A stretch of 49,699 nt of DNA from an uncultured Acetatifactor sp. (lineage in GTDB: Bacteria; Bacillota; Clostridia; Lachnospirales; Lachnospiraceae). This document shows positions 1 to 8,616 of this stretch, piece after piece; the stretch's first letter is position 1, and each line of letters begins with the position of its first letter. The notes under the pieces are model-generated. The model ran no database searches, was not told the DNA's origin, and saw only the letters and a list, made by a program, of their open reading frames with translations. The stretch spans positions 65,603 through 115,301 of the forward strand of contig CAJUQT010000006.1 of the NCBI GenBank assembly GCA_910588225.1. Direction: 5' to 3'. The position numbers and the translations under genes are program-made.

Positions 1-68
1 CGGACAGAAATTGCTCCACGTGGAAGGTGTTGAATGAGAATCGGCGGAACTGGAATAGGAGATAAAAT

Positions 69-992
69 ATGGCCCTTTTGTCAATTGTTTTGCCGGCCTA
101 TAATGAAGAAGAGAATATAGCCAACACATCCAAAGTGCTGGCAGAATTGCTGGAAGAGCAGCATATTGAGTATGAATTGGTGTATGTCAGCGACGGCTCC
201 AGGGACAACACATTTTCCGAGATACAGAAGGCGGCGGCTGGAAATCCACGGATTCGCGGGGTTGAATTTTCCCGTAACTTTGGCAAAGAGGCCGCTATTT
301 TTGCAGGGCTGGAGCTGGCGGTGGGAAATGCGGCGATTGTGATGGATTGTGATCTCCAGCATCCTCCACAGGTGATTCCACGGATGTGGGAACTGTGGAA
401 AAATGGAGCCGAGGTAGTGGAGGGTATCAAGGAGAGCCGGGGGAAGGAAAGCCTGGCGCACAGGCTTTCGGCAGGCCTGTTCTATAAAGTTATGAGCGGG
501 CTGATTAAAATGGATATGAATGCGTCCTCGGATTTTAAGCTTCTGGACAGAAAGGTGGTGGATGTGCTGCTGACGCTGCCGGAGCGGAATACTTTTTTCC
601 GGGCGCTGAGTTTCTGGGTGGGATTCCGTACGGAGAAGGTGACTTATGAAGTACAGGAGCGGCAGTTTGGTGAGAGCAAGTGGTCCTTTTTCAGTCTGAT
701 GAAGTATGCCGTAACCAATGCCACGTCCTTTAGTACGCTTCCGCTGCAGTTGGTGACCGTGATGGGCATTGTGTCCATTCTGTTCAGCATCATACTGTTT
801 ATCCAGACATTGGTAAAATACCTGATGGGAACATCCGTGGAAGGATTTACCACGGTGATTCTTCTGATTCTGATTATCGGCGGTTTTCTGATGCTGAGTC
901 TGGGAATCATCGGTCATTATATTGCCAGAATTTATGAAGAAGTAAAGGGACGTCCCAAATACATTATCAGTAAACGGACGGACGAGCATTGA
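69..992 (+). CDS. GT2 polyprenyl-phosphate glycosyltransferase, ArnC/GtrB/DPM1-like
   Basis: Predicted to move a sugar from a nucleotide donor onto undecaprenyl phosphate on the cytoplasmic face, giving a lipid-linked donor for extracellular glycosylation. The start is LSIVLPAYNEEENI, a GT2 nucleotide-binding strand; VMDCDLQHPP at about residue 95 holds the DxD metal site, and FRALSFWVGF plus an ESKW segment follow, as in the DPM1/GtrB/ArnC family. Two C-terminal membrane helices (about residues 230-252 and 263-285) are the usual GtrB/ArnC layout. The length of 307 residues is typical. A clear AGGAGA site lies 7 bases before the ATG. The next gene overlaps or follows at once and encodes an amino-sugar transaminase, suggesting the sugar carried may be an amino sugar; that substrate is inference. 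Confidence 0.9.
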   Translation: MALLSIVLPAYNEEENIANTSKVLAELLEEQHIEYELVYVSDGSRDNTFSEIQKAAAGNPRIRGVEFSRNFGKEAAIFAGLELAVGNAAIVMDCDLQHPPQVIPRMWELWKNGAEVVEGIKESRGKESLAHRLSAGLFYKVMSGLIKMDMNASSDFKLLDRKVVDVLLTLPERNTFFRALSFWVGFRTEKVTYEVQERQFGESKWSFFSLMKYAVTNATSFSTLPLQLVTVMGIVSILFSIILFIQTLVKYLMGTSVEGFTTVILLILIIGGFLMLSLGIIGHYIARIYEEVKGRPKYIISKRTDEH

Positions 993-1018
993 AAAATGCG
1001 GAAAGGCATAGGTTTATT

Positions 1019-2155
1019 ATGATTACTTTTAACGTACCGCCTTATGCGGATAAGGCAAAGGATTACATTCAGGAGTGTGTTGTCAATCAGAAAATCTGCG
1101 GCGACGGCGCCTATACCAGAAAGTGTAATGAATGGATTGAACAGAAGACCGGCACCACGAAATGCCTGCTGACCACATCCTGCACACATGCCACTGAGCT
1201 GGCGGCGCTGCTTAGCGATATCAGGCCGGGGGACGAGGTGATTATGCCGTCGTATACTTTTGTGTCTACCGCCAATGCTTTTGTGCTGAGAGGTGCCGTG
1301 CCGGTGTTCGTGGACATTCGTCCGGATACTATGAATATTGATGAAAAACTGATAGAAAATGCTGTGACGGAGCGCACAAGGGCAATTGTGCCCGTTCATT
1401 ATGCCGGCGTGGCCTGCGAGATGGATACAATTATGGACATTGCGGAAAAGTATCATCTGGCGGTGATAGAGGACGCGGCACAGGGGATTATGTCCACCTA
1501 TAAGGGCAAGGCGCTGGGCACTATCGGAAACTTTGGCTGCTTCAGTTTTCATGAGACGAAAAATTATAGCATGGGAGAAGGCGGAGCGCTGCTGATCCGG
1601 GATAAGAAGGACGTGGAGGAAGCGGAGATTATCCGGGAAAAGGGAACAAACCGCAGCAAATATTATCGGGGACAGATTGACAAGTATACTTGGATGAACC
1701 ATGGCTCATCCTACCTTCCCAGCGATATGAATGCGGCTTATCTGTATGCACAGCTGGAGATTGCGGAGGAGATGAACGAAGCAAGGCTGACCAGCTGGAA
1801 TCTATATTATGGGAATCTGAAGCCTCTGGCAGATGCCGGAAGTATCGAACTTCCGGTGGTTCCGGAAGGCTGTGTGCACAATGGCCATATGTTCTACATC
1901 AAGGCAAAGGATATTCAGGAGAGGACAGAACTGATTGATTATCTGAAGGAAAACGGAATACATTCGGTATTCCATTACATCCCGCTTCATTCCGCGCCGG
2001 CAGGAGAGAAATTCGGCCGGTTCCATGGAGAAGACAGGTATACCACCAGAGAAAGCGAGCGGCTGACCCGGCTGCCCATGTATTACGGTTTGAAACCGGA
2101 GCAGGTGGACTATATCTGTGACAGAGTGAAAGCATTTTACGGGAAAAAGGATTGA
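1019..2155 (+). CDS. wecE: dTDP-4-amino-4,6-dideoxygalactose transaminase (WecE/RffA)
   Basis: PLP-dependent DegT/DnrJ/EryC1-family aminotransferase that converts dTDP-4-keto-6-deoxyglucose to dTDP-4-amino-4,6-dideoxygalactose. The sequence follows the enterobacterial WecE pattern over its whole length: MITFNVPP at the start, PGDEVIMPSYTFVSTANAF, DIRPDTMNIDE, VPVHYAGVACEMD, EDAAQG (PLP ring Asp), FSFHETKNYS with the Schiff-base lysine at residue 181, REKGTNRS, FHYIPLH and FHGEDRYTT. The start at 1019 is chosen because it matches the usual MIPFN-type N-terminus; a TTG at 989 would add ten residues with no family support. The glycine stretch after the lysine is one residue shorter than in E. 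coli. The substrate would come from RfbB encoded in the same window at 12249. Confidence 0.95.
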   Translation: MITFNVPPYADKAKDYIQECVVNQKICGDGAYTRKCNEWIEQKTGTTKCLLTTSCTHATELAALLSDIRPGDEVIMPSYTFVSTANAFVLRGAVPVFVDIRPDTMNIDEKLIENAVTERTRAIVPVHYAGVACEMDTIMDIAEKYHLAVIEDAAQGIMSTYKGKALGTIGNFGCFSFHETKNYSMGEGGALLIRDKKDVEEAEIIREKGTNRSKYYRGQIDKYTWMNHGSSYLPSDMNAAYLYAQLEIAEEMNEARLTSWNLYYGNLKPLADAGSIELPVVPEGCVHNGHMFYIKAKDIQERTELIDYLKENGIHSVFHYIPLHSAPAGEKFGRFHGEDRYTTRESERLTRLPMYYGLKPEQVDYICDRVKAFYGKKD

Positions 2156-2175
2156 CGGCAGGAGATGTGAAAGGA

Positions 2176-3447
2176 TTGGCAAAAAAGGCAATTTTGCACA
2201 TAAGTGCGGTGATAAAAGGAATACTTTTCATAGGATTTTCCATTCAGATTCTTATGGGTATATACTGGATGGGCTGTCATTTTCTGCAGGTGCAGGATTT
2301 TGCGGAAGCCGACTCGATACTGTACTTGTGGATATTCCGGCTGTTGGGAAGGAATTGTCAGGTAATGTATCTGCTTCAGCTGCTTTTTGCTTTTTATGTG
2401 GGGTATCGCTTCGTGGCTTTGCTGTGCCCTGGAGGTGGGAGCCGTTCCGGATACAGGAAGCTGTATGCCGTCTGGGGCAGTCTGGCGATATTGACCTTTC
2501 CTTTTGCCATGCAGTGTCATTTGGCAATTCAGCCATATTCGTTTATGGGGACGTTATTTCTGCTGACACTTTCCTTTTTTATTGAAATATTTGTCTGCCC
2601 CCGATCTTTTCCGGAGGGAAAGAAAGGCCGAATGCGGAAAGTCAGGTTTCTGGCCACGGCAGTTTTGTGTACGGGATTTATAACAGCTTTATCAGGTGTG
2701 ACGGACAGAACTGAAGAGGAGCCGGAACGCAGTCTGGCGTCGGTAATGGCAAGCCGTATGGCATGGCCGGACTTGTGGAACGACTTTGAATTCTGGCCGG
2801 AGGATCTGCGCGAAATTACCGGAGATGTGATCTGGCAGGCTTCGCTCAGTGCGGACAATATGGACATCCTGTTTGCCGCACTTGAGGAGAGGGCAGGAAG
2901 AGAGGCTGCCAGGGAATACTGCAGGCAGATAGCAGAGATTGGATGGAGTCGTCATTCCTCTGAAATCCTTTACCGGATTGGCTGGGATATGCTGGGATAT
3001 TCCATGACGCCCTATGTATTTCGACAACAGATGGAAGGTCGTCTGTTTGACTCTTATACCGGCAGTAATTATGAGACAATGCGAATGTATATGCCTGTGT
3101 ATACGAAGCGATATGTGGAATATAGCTGCTGGTGGTATGGCTGTTGCCTGATTTTGGCTGTCTGGCTGGCGATCCTGCATATTTTCAATGAGAGAAAGCT
3201 GCCGGATAAGGGGAGTGTTCTGTCTGTGGGAGTCTGTATCCTGGCGGCGGGGATTTTGGCGGCAGCGTTTACCATGCGGGGAGCCGGAAGAATGGATTAC
3301 AGATGTACAATTGCTGTCAACGAACTGTGGCTGCTCTGGGGGTTGCGGCAGGCCTGGAGAGGATACGGAGTTTCGGCGCAGGAAGCGGAAGTACAGGGGT
3401 GGAGTAGAAAAAGCTCCAGAGCAGACAGTGGGCAGAGTGAGGTATGA
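2176..3447 (+). CDS. Polytopic membrane protein of the glycopolymer locus, function unknown
   Basis: Not recognised as a named family. About three N-terminal membrane helices, then a helical soluble stretch of roughly 110 residues (around SVMASRMAWPDLWNDF), then about three C-terminal helices (YGCCLILAVWLAILHI, VLSVGVCILAAGILAAAF). Total about 423 residues. It sits between wecE and a GT-C-like protein with almost no spacing, so it is probably translated with them and may be a partner or accessory of the membrane glycosyltransferase. The start is uncertain: a TTG at 2152 overlaps the wecE stop, while the TTG at 2176 has an AGGAG 11 bases upstream and gives MAKKAILHIS, a more natural membrane-protein start. 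Function is unassigned. Confidence 0.75.
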   Translation: MAKKAILHISAVIKGILFIGFSIQILMGIYWMGCHFLQVQDFAEADSILYLWIFRLLGRNCQVMYLLQLLFAFYVGYRFVALLCPGGGSRSGYRKLYAVWGSLAILTFPFAMQCHLAIQPYSFMGTLFLLTLSFFIEIFVCPRSFPEGKKGRMRKVRFLATAVLCTGFITALSGVTDRTEEEPERSLASVMASRMAWPDLWNDFEFWPEDLREITGDVIWQASLSADNMDILFAALEERAGREAAREYCRQIAEIGWSRHSSEILYRIGWDMLGYSMTPYVFRQQMEGRLFDSYTGSNYETMRMYMPVYTKRYVEYSCWWYGCCLILAVWLAILHIFNERKLPDKGSVLSVGVCILAAGILAAAFTMRGAGRMDYRCTIAVNELWLLWGLRQAWRGYGVSAQEAEVQGWSRKSSRADSGQSEV

Positions 3448-5231
3448 TGACAAAGAAAAGGTATGATTGGATATGGTTCTGGATGGGGGTTATGGCTGTC
3501 ACATGTTCCATAATTCCCAATTTCATATTGGGGGAAGATTCCATTTTTACCGCACATGATCAGCTGGACGGAGAAATGATTGCCTATGTTCTGCAGGCAA
3601 GGAATCTCTTTGGCGGAGAATGGCTGCCGGAATTTATGGGAGGAATGTGGAAAACGGCACTCACACTGCCGGCACCGGCCTGCGTGCTGTTATTTTTAAG
3701 CGGAAATTATTTCGCCGCGCTTCTCGCGATGCAGGCTGCCGGCAGACTGGCGGGTTTCGTCGGAATGTATCTGCTGGTCAGGAAAAGCACGGTGGGAACC
3801 CGATGGATAGCGGCTGCTGCGGGACTGCTGTATGCTTTTCTGCCCTTTTTACCGGTGTATGGACTTTCTCAATACGGAATCCCGCTGCTGTTCTGGTGCG
3901 TGCTGGAAATCCGGGAGAAAAAGCATTTGCTTTTCTGTTATGGGTATGTGGTGCTGTTTGCCCTGAATTCTTCCCTTGTTCTGGCGGGGTTTGCGCTGCT
4001 GGGAATGGGTGGGCTGTATCTTCTGTGGGAGCTGTGGAGACGAGACCCACTGGAAACAAAAGGAAAGTTTAGATTGCTGGCGGCATGGCTGTTGCTGTTG
4101 GGAGTTTACTTGGCGGAAAATGTTCGGCTGCTGGCACAGATTCTGGGATTGGGCGGTGAAATTGTCTCCCATAAGACGGAGTATGTGCTGGGGACAGAAG
4201 CGTTTGGAGAAGCTTTTTTGCGAAACCTGTTGAAAGGCGGCCAGCACAGTGAAGGGTATCAGGAACTGCTGATACTTACAACTGTGATACTGGTGTCAGT
4301 ATGTCTGCCGATATTCCTGAAAACAGGGAAGGGGCAGCCAGTGCTGGCAGAGGCAGTATGGCAGGGGAAAATAGCAGGGAATCTGCGCTGCATGGGAGCC
4401 TGTCTGGGATGGAACATTTTTGCGGCATTGGCGGCTGCTTTCTGGACAGGCGGCGCAGGAGTGACGATTCGAAGCAGCCTGGGAGAGCTGGGGGCATTCC
4501 AGCTGGATAGAGTGCTGTGGATATCACCTTGTCTGTGGTATCTGGCGGCGGCCGCCGGAGCAGAGATTTTGCTTGCTCTGTGGAAGGAAAGCCTGGGCAG
4601 CCTGGGCAAAGCCGTGTTGGGAGTATGCCTGCTGTGTTTGGGGATGGCTGCCGGTGTGACGGGAGTGAGGATTTTGATGGCAGGTGATGTGAAATCCAAT
4701 TTGCAGAAATTACGAAATCCGGACTATGACTTGCTTAGCTACCGCGATTATTATGCGGTGGGCGTGATGGAACAGGTGCGGGATTTCCTGGCGGAACAGA
4801 CGGGGAAGGCTCAGGAAGAATACCGTGTGGTAAGCCTGGGAATTGACCCGGCGGCGGCGCTGTATCATGGATTTTACTGCCTGGATGGATACTCTAACAA
4901 CTATTCTCTGACATACAAGCATCGTTTCCGCAGAATCATTGCGCCGGAGCTGGAAAAGAGTGATTATCTTCGGGCTTATTTTGATGATTGGGGAAATCGC
5001 TGTTATCTGTTCAGCGCCGAATGCCCGGGGTATTATACCATTGAAAAGAACGGCTTCTATTTTCAGCACTATCAACCGGATACGGAAGCACTAAAGAAGA
5101 TGGGGTGTGATTATCTGCTTTCCGCGGCTTATATTCAAAATGCCTCTGAGGAAGGGCTGAGATTGATGAATGAGGTTCCTTTTGAGACGGAGAACAGTTA
5201 TTATTGTATTTATGTGTACGAAGTAGAGTGA
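3444..5231 (+). CDS. Large membrane protein, probable GT-C-type glycosyltransferase (YfhO-like)
   Basis: 595 residues with about eleven hydrophobic helices through residue 415, followed by a soluble C-terminal domain of about 180 residues. The first extracellular loop contains FTAHDQLDGE, an acidic motif in the place where GT-C enzymes carry their catalytic acidic residues. This layout matches GT-C membrane enzymes such as YfhO that use polyprenyl-phosphate sugars to decorate cell-surface polymers. The ATG overlaps the previous stop (ATGA). Position after an ArnC/GtrB-like gene suggests it uses the lipid-linked sugar made there. The family assignment rests on topology and the acidic loop, not on an alignment. 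Confidence 0.7.
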   Translation: MMTKKRYDWIWFWMGVMAVTCSIIPNFILGEDSIFTAHDQLDGEMIAYVLQARNLFGGEWLPEFMGGMWKTALTLPAPACVLLFLSGNYFAALLAMQAAGRLAGFVGMYLLVRKSTVGTRWIAAAAGLLYAFLPFLPVYGLSQYGIPLLFWCVLEIREKKHLLFCYGYVVLFALNSSLVLAGFALLGMGGLYLLWELWRRDPLETKGKFRLLAAWLLLLGVYLAENVRLLAQILGLGGEIVSHKTEYVLGTEAFGEAFLRNLLKGGQHSEGYQELLILTTVILVSVCLPIFLKTGKGQPVLAEAVWQGKIAGNLRCMGACLGWNIFAALAAAFWTGGAGVTIRSSLGELGAFQLDRVLWISPCLWYLAAAAGAEILLALWKESLGSLGKAVLGVCLLCLGMAAGVTGVRILMAGDVKSNLQKLRNPDYDLLSYRDYYAVGVMEQVRDFLAEQTGKAQEEYRVVSLGIDPAAALYHGFYCLDGYSNNYSLTYKHRFRRIIAPELEKSDYLRAYFDDWGNRCYLFSAECPGYYTIEKNGFYFQHYQPDTEALKKMGCDYLLSAAYIQNASEEGLRLMNEVPFETENSYYCIYVYEVE

Positions 5232-5287
5232 CAGTTTAACGACCTGTCTGAGCTGCTGTAAAATATGCGGCTGAAGGAGGAGGAAAA

Positions 5288-6352
5288 ATGGTCGGTCAGT
5301 TGCTGATTTTGCTGTTGGTACTGCTGCTGATACCTTTTGTAATCGGAGGAGTATTCGCAGGATTGGAGAGAGAGGGAAAGAGCCTGTTATTTCGGTGGAT
5401 CGGTGGTCAGGTTCTTTTGTGGGCCGGCTTTCAGCTGCTTTGTGTACCGCTGATTCTGCGGGAAAGAAGCTTTGGGAGCCTGGTGGCGGCTTTTTGGGGA
5501 TACACAGCGGCACTGCTGCTTCTGGCGGTGGCTAAGGGGATAAAGCGCTGGTCGGGAGAAAGAAAAGTTATTTTCGGGTCCTTTCGAAGCGGACTCAGGA
5601 AATTACAGCTTACAGATCTGATACTCTGGGCAGCGTTCTGGAGCATTCTGCTCTTTCAGCTGGTGCAGTCTGTGCGTCTTGCTTATGCGGACGGGGATGA
5701 TGCGTATTATGTGGCGGTCTCCTCAATTACCCAGAATTCAAATACCATGTACAGTATACTTGCTTATACCGGGGGCGGAACCGAGCTGGACATAAGGCAT
5801 GGGCTGGCGCCATTTCCCATCTGGATTTCCTTTTTGGGGAGATCTTCCGGCATGCCGGCGGCCATGGTGGCACATGTGGTACTGCCGGTAGTATTGATTG
5901 CCATGACATATGCCATCTTTTATCTGATTGGACTGAGACTTTTTGAGGAGAAGGACAGGCGCCTGCCTTTGTTCCTGTTGTTCACAGAGCTGCTGGTGCT
6001 GTTCGGAAACTATTCCATTTATACTCCGGAAAACTTTATGATTGCCAGGAGCAGACAGGGGAAAGCGGCATTGGGGAATATCGTGATTCCCTTTCTGATT
6101 CTGCTTTTTTTGCTCTTGCTGAAAGAACTTCAGGAAAAGAAGCAAATTTCACCGTTGCTGTATCTGCTGTTTTGCGCTGCCGCCGCAACAGGATGTCTGT
6201 GCAGTACATTGGGTGCTCTGCTGATTTGTATGGCTGTGGGGATTGTGGGGCTGTTGGGAAGTATCTCCTACAGACGGCCGGGGATACTTGCACCGTTGGC
6301 TGTCTGCTGCATGCCCTGCGTATTCTATGCGCTTATGTACCTGATTCTGTGA
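5288..6352 (+). CDS. Membrane protein resembling the N-terminal part of a GT-C glycosyltransferase (DUF6077-like)
   Basis: 354 residues with about ten membrane helices and one large extracellular loop near residues 130-190 that carries AYADGDDAYYVAV, an acidic motif of the GT-C kind. The protein ends directly after its last helix (FYALMYLIL) with no soluble C-terminal domain, unlike the preceding 595-residue protein. The next gene begins 84 bases later with four helices and a soluble domain, so the two may form one enzyme in two chains, or be an old split of a single gene. A strong AAGGAGG lies before the ATG. The DUF6077 label is from memory of the motif and is tentative. Confidence 0.7.
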   Translation: MVGQLLILLLVLLLIPFVIGGVFAGLEREGKSLLFRWIGGQVLLWAGFQLLCVPLILRERSFGSLVAAFWGYTAALLLLAVAKGIKRWSGERKVIFGSFRSGLRKLQLTDLILWAAFWSILLFQLVQSVRLAYADGDDAYYVAVSSITQNSNTMYSILAYTGGGTELDIRHGLAPFPIWISFLGRSSGMPAAMVAHVVLPVVLIAMTYAIFYLIGLRLFEEKDRRLPLFLLFTELLVLFGNYSIYTPENFMIARSRQGKAALGNIVIPFLILLFLLLLKELQEKKQISPLLYLLFCAAAATGCLCSTLGALLICMAVGIVGLLGSISYRRPGILAPLAVCCMPCVFYALMYLIL

Positions 6353-6436
6353 CGGCAGCAGGGTAAGCAGGGGGCGCAAGGAAGATTTTGAGAAGTTCAG
6401 AAGACTGATAGAAAGGAGAGCGGAGAAGAATTCAAC

Positions 6437-7237
6437 ATGTGGAAAGATATAGTTATATTATTTCGGGAATATATGGGAACAGGATTAATTGTTATCTGGT
6501 TTGTTGTTTCCCTGATTTATCTCTGGATAAATGAGAAAAGAAAAGACCTGAGAATTGTATTTCTGTACATGCCGGTGATTCTGCTGTTGTTATATTTTAA
6601 TCCCCTTTTTGGAAGACTGGTATACGGCGTGGTGGGAGAAGAAATCTATTATCGGATTCTGTGGCTGCTTCCGGTGACGATTGTGCTTGGTTATACCTGC
6701 GTCAGCATTTATGGGCAGCTGGCTGTCAGACGTCAGATGCAGAAGAAAAAAACGGGATTGGCAGAGATCTTCTATGCCGTATGTCTGGCGGGAATCCTTG
6801 TCGTTTCCGGCAGCTATATTTATGCAAGCCCCACATTCCGGCGGGCGGAAAATCTTTATCATGTGCCAGATAGTGTGATACACATCTGCGATACTATAAA
6901 TGTACCGGGCAGGGAAGTGATGGCGCTCTTTCCAGTGGAGCTGGTACAATACGTGAGGCAATATTCCCCTGTTACCTGTATGCCTTATGGCAGAGACGCA
7001 ATAGTAGACAGATGGAATTATTACCCACCCATCTGTGCCGCAATGGATGCGGAAGTGATTGACCTGGAGCAGCTGGTTCCCCTGGCGAGGGAGGAAGGCT
7101 GTCATTACACTATTCTGCCTGCGGACAAAAAAGTCCTCGGCAAGCCGGAAGACTATGGCTGGATACTGTTTGGAGAGAAGGACGGCTATCTGATTTATCG
7201 GGATCCTTCCGTGGAACTGGTGTTTCCGGAATCCTGA
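6437..7237 (+). CDS. Membrane protein with four helices and a soluble C-terminal domain; possible second half of a GT-C enzyme
   Basis: 266 residues. Four hydrophobic helices fill residues 8-130 and a soluble domain of about 130 residues follows (from HICDTINVPGREVM to LVFPES). Its end, CHYTILPADKK then DGYLIYRDPS, resembles in spacing the end of the protein at 3444-5231 (CDYLLSAAYIQ then YYCIYVYEVE). Together with the gene at 5288 this would make a protein of GT-C size. GGAG at 6422 serves the ATG. The last 43 bases overlap the end of the convergent SGNH-like gene. Function on its own is not recognised. Confidence 0.65.
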   Translation: MWKDIVILFREYMGTGLIVIWFVVSLIYLWINEKRKDLRIVFLYMPVILLLLYFNPLFGRLVYGVVGEEIYYRILWLLPVTIVLGYTCVSIYGQLAVRRQMQKKKTGLAEIFYAVCLAGILVVSGSYIYASPTFRRAENLYHVPDSVIHICDTINVPGREVMALFPVELVQYVRQYSPVTCMPYGRDAIVDRWNYYPPICAAMDAEVIDLEQLVPLAREEGCHYTILPADKKVLGKPEDYGWILFGEKDGYLIYRDPSVELVFPES

Positions 7238-8370
7238 AAATAATTCAGCGCATAGACAAAACGCTCGGCTACTTTTTTCCGGCCTTTCACATTCAGATGG
7301 AGATGATCCACAAGATAATCATCGGCGTTGTCCTCGTTGATGGTGCCGTATAGATTGTCTACAAAAGTGACGCTTCTGGAGGCACAAGAGGCATATTGCT
7401 TAATCACATAGGTAGACAGCACATCCCATCCATATCTCTGAATATCACTGCTCACATATTCTCCCTTTTCATTGATGCCGTAAGCATATGTGGGAGAGAG
7501 AACGATGATTCGGATATTGGGGTATTTTTGCTGAATCAGTTCGATGCCTGCTTCCAGATTGCCTGTGAACTGTACAATGTCCGTGGCATTCTGATCACTG
7601 TACATTTCATGGCCGGCCAGATAATCGCTGGCATCATACATGACAGTAATGATATCCACTGTGTTCAGGTCCACGTTCTTTAGCGTGTGAAAGACATCCA
7701 TTGCCTCAGCAGGAGCATCTTCTCCCAGCACTTCTACGCCGCGGCGGAAGGAATCGTCTATATTGTCGGCCATGGCGAGAACGCAGAGCCAGTAGAAATT
7801 GAATACGTCCATGGGATATTCTTCCGGATTTAAGGTGGGCGACAAAGCTGCCAGATAACTGCCGCTGACAGAGCAGTTATAGACGGTGGCTCCGGTCATT
7901 TCCTGAATCATATTGGCCAGATTATCTTCCGAATCCCTGTCGTCGGCCAGAGGCGCATTGCCGAACATTAAGATGGAAGTACCTTCGCCATAATCCAGAT
8001 AGACGGGCTGACCGTCAGCATTTGTCAGAGGCAGGATGACATCAAATGTATCACTGTAATCACCAGGTCCGTCCTTGAAAATTTCATCCAGGTCTATAAA
8101 CACGCCCCAGGTTTTAACTTTATAAACGATACCCACTATGGAAAGCAGGAATACAGCCAGGAGAACAATATGAATATTGATACGGGAAAGAATTCCTTTC
8201 TTTCTTCCGGCAGCTTCCTTTGGGGAAGGGGAGGGAAGAGACGATTCCTCCTGAGAAGAATGAAAAGAAGATTCCAGATCATCATTTTCCAGATCAATAA
8301 TATCCAGATCCGGTATCTCATGGATACGTTCTTTTTGGGAATTGTTATGGGAAGTATTTTTATCTCTCAT
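7195..8370 (-). CDS. Membrane-anchored SGNH-hydrolase-like protein with replaced nucleophile
   Basis: 391 residues: an acidic, serine-rich cytoplasmic segment (residues 1-65, around DLDIIDLENDDLESS), a basic patch, one membrane helix (66-84), then an extracellular alpha/beta domain. The C-terminal DHLHLNVKG matches SGNH block V (Asp-x-x-His). The usual GDS nucleophile block reads ILMFGNAPLADD, so the catalytic Ser is not where expected. SGNH proteins in glycan loci often add or remove acetyl groups; whether this one is active is open. Start chosen at 8370 because GGAG lies 7 bases upstream; an ATG at 8382 and a GTG at 8418 lack a site. It is divergent from the giant GH25 gene and converges on the membrane gene ending at 7237. 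Confidence 0.75.
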   Translation of the reverse strand: MRDKNTSHNNSQKERIHEIPDLDIIDLENDDLESSFHSSQEESSLPSPSPKEAAGRKKGILSRINIHIVLLAVFLLSIVGIVYKVKTWGVFIDLDEIFKDGPGDYSDTFDVILPLTNADGQPVYLDYGEGTSILMFGNAPLADDRDSEDNLANMIQEMTGATVYNCSVSGSYLAALSPTLNPEEYPMDVFNFYWLCVLAMADNIDDSFRRGVEVLGEDAPAEAMDVFHTLKNVDLNTVDIITVMYDASDYLAGHEMYSDQNATDIVQFTGNLEAGIELIQQKYPNIRIIVLSPTYAYGINEKGEYVSSDIQRYGWDVLSTYVIKQYASCASRSVTFVDNLYGTINEDNADDYLVDHLHLNVKGRKKVAERFVYALNYFQDSGNTSSTEGSR

Positions 8371-8456
8371 CCGTGTCTCCATTTCTGGTTGGCCGCTGGT
8401 TAAAGATTCCTGTCTCACTTTATGCAGCCGGTTGAACAGGTATCTGAATGTTTCCT

Positions 8457-8485
8457 ATTTTACTATTATGTGAGGGGAAAGTCCA
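8457..8485 (-). promoter_or_regulatory. Putative sigma-A-type promoter for the SGNH-like gene
   Basis: Read on the minus strand, TGGACT (8480-8485) and TAAAAT (8457-8462) are separated by about 17 bases, upstream of the start at 8370. The -35 matches four of six consensus bases and the -10 five of six. The bases after the -10 (TAAAATAGGAAACA) resemble the element found at 25203 and 28479. Confidence 0.4.
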
Positions 8486-8542
8486 GATTATTAATGCGAG
8501 TTTAAGAGATTTTAAGAAATTATGAAGAAATACAGTTCTCAC

Positions 8543-8571
8543 TTGAAGAAGTGAAAACAGGATGTTATAAT
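8543..8571 (+). promoter_or_regulatory. Strong extended -10 promoter for the giant GH25 gene
   Basis: TTGAAG at 8543-8548, 17-base spacer, TATAAT at 8566-8571 preceded by TGT (extended -10). It lies 46 bases upstream of the ATG at 8617. It is back-to-back with the minus-strand promoter at 8457-8485, so this 246-base gap is a divergent control region. Confidence 0.7.
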
Positions 8572-8616
8572 GTTACAAAATTGTTAAGGTTCTTGTTTTC
8601 AGAGAGGATAACCAGA

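Noticed and set aside
1..68. Tail of an upstream gene
   Set aside because: Two frames stay open for a few codons (stops at 35-37 and 63-65) and neither can be assigned from so short a piece.
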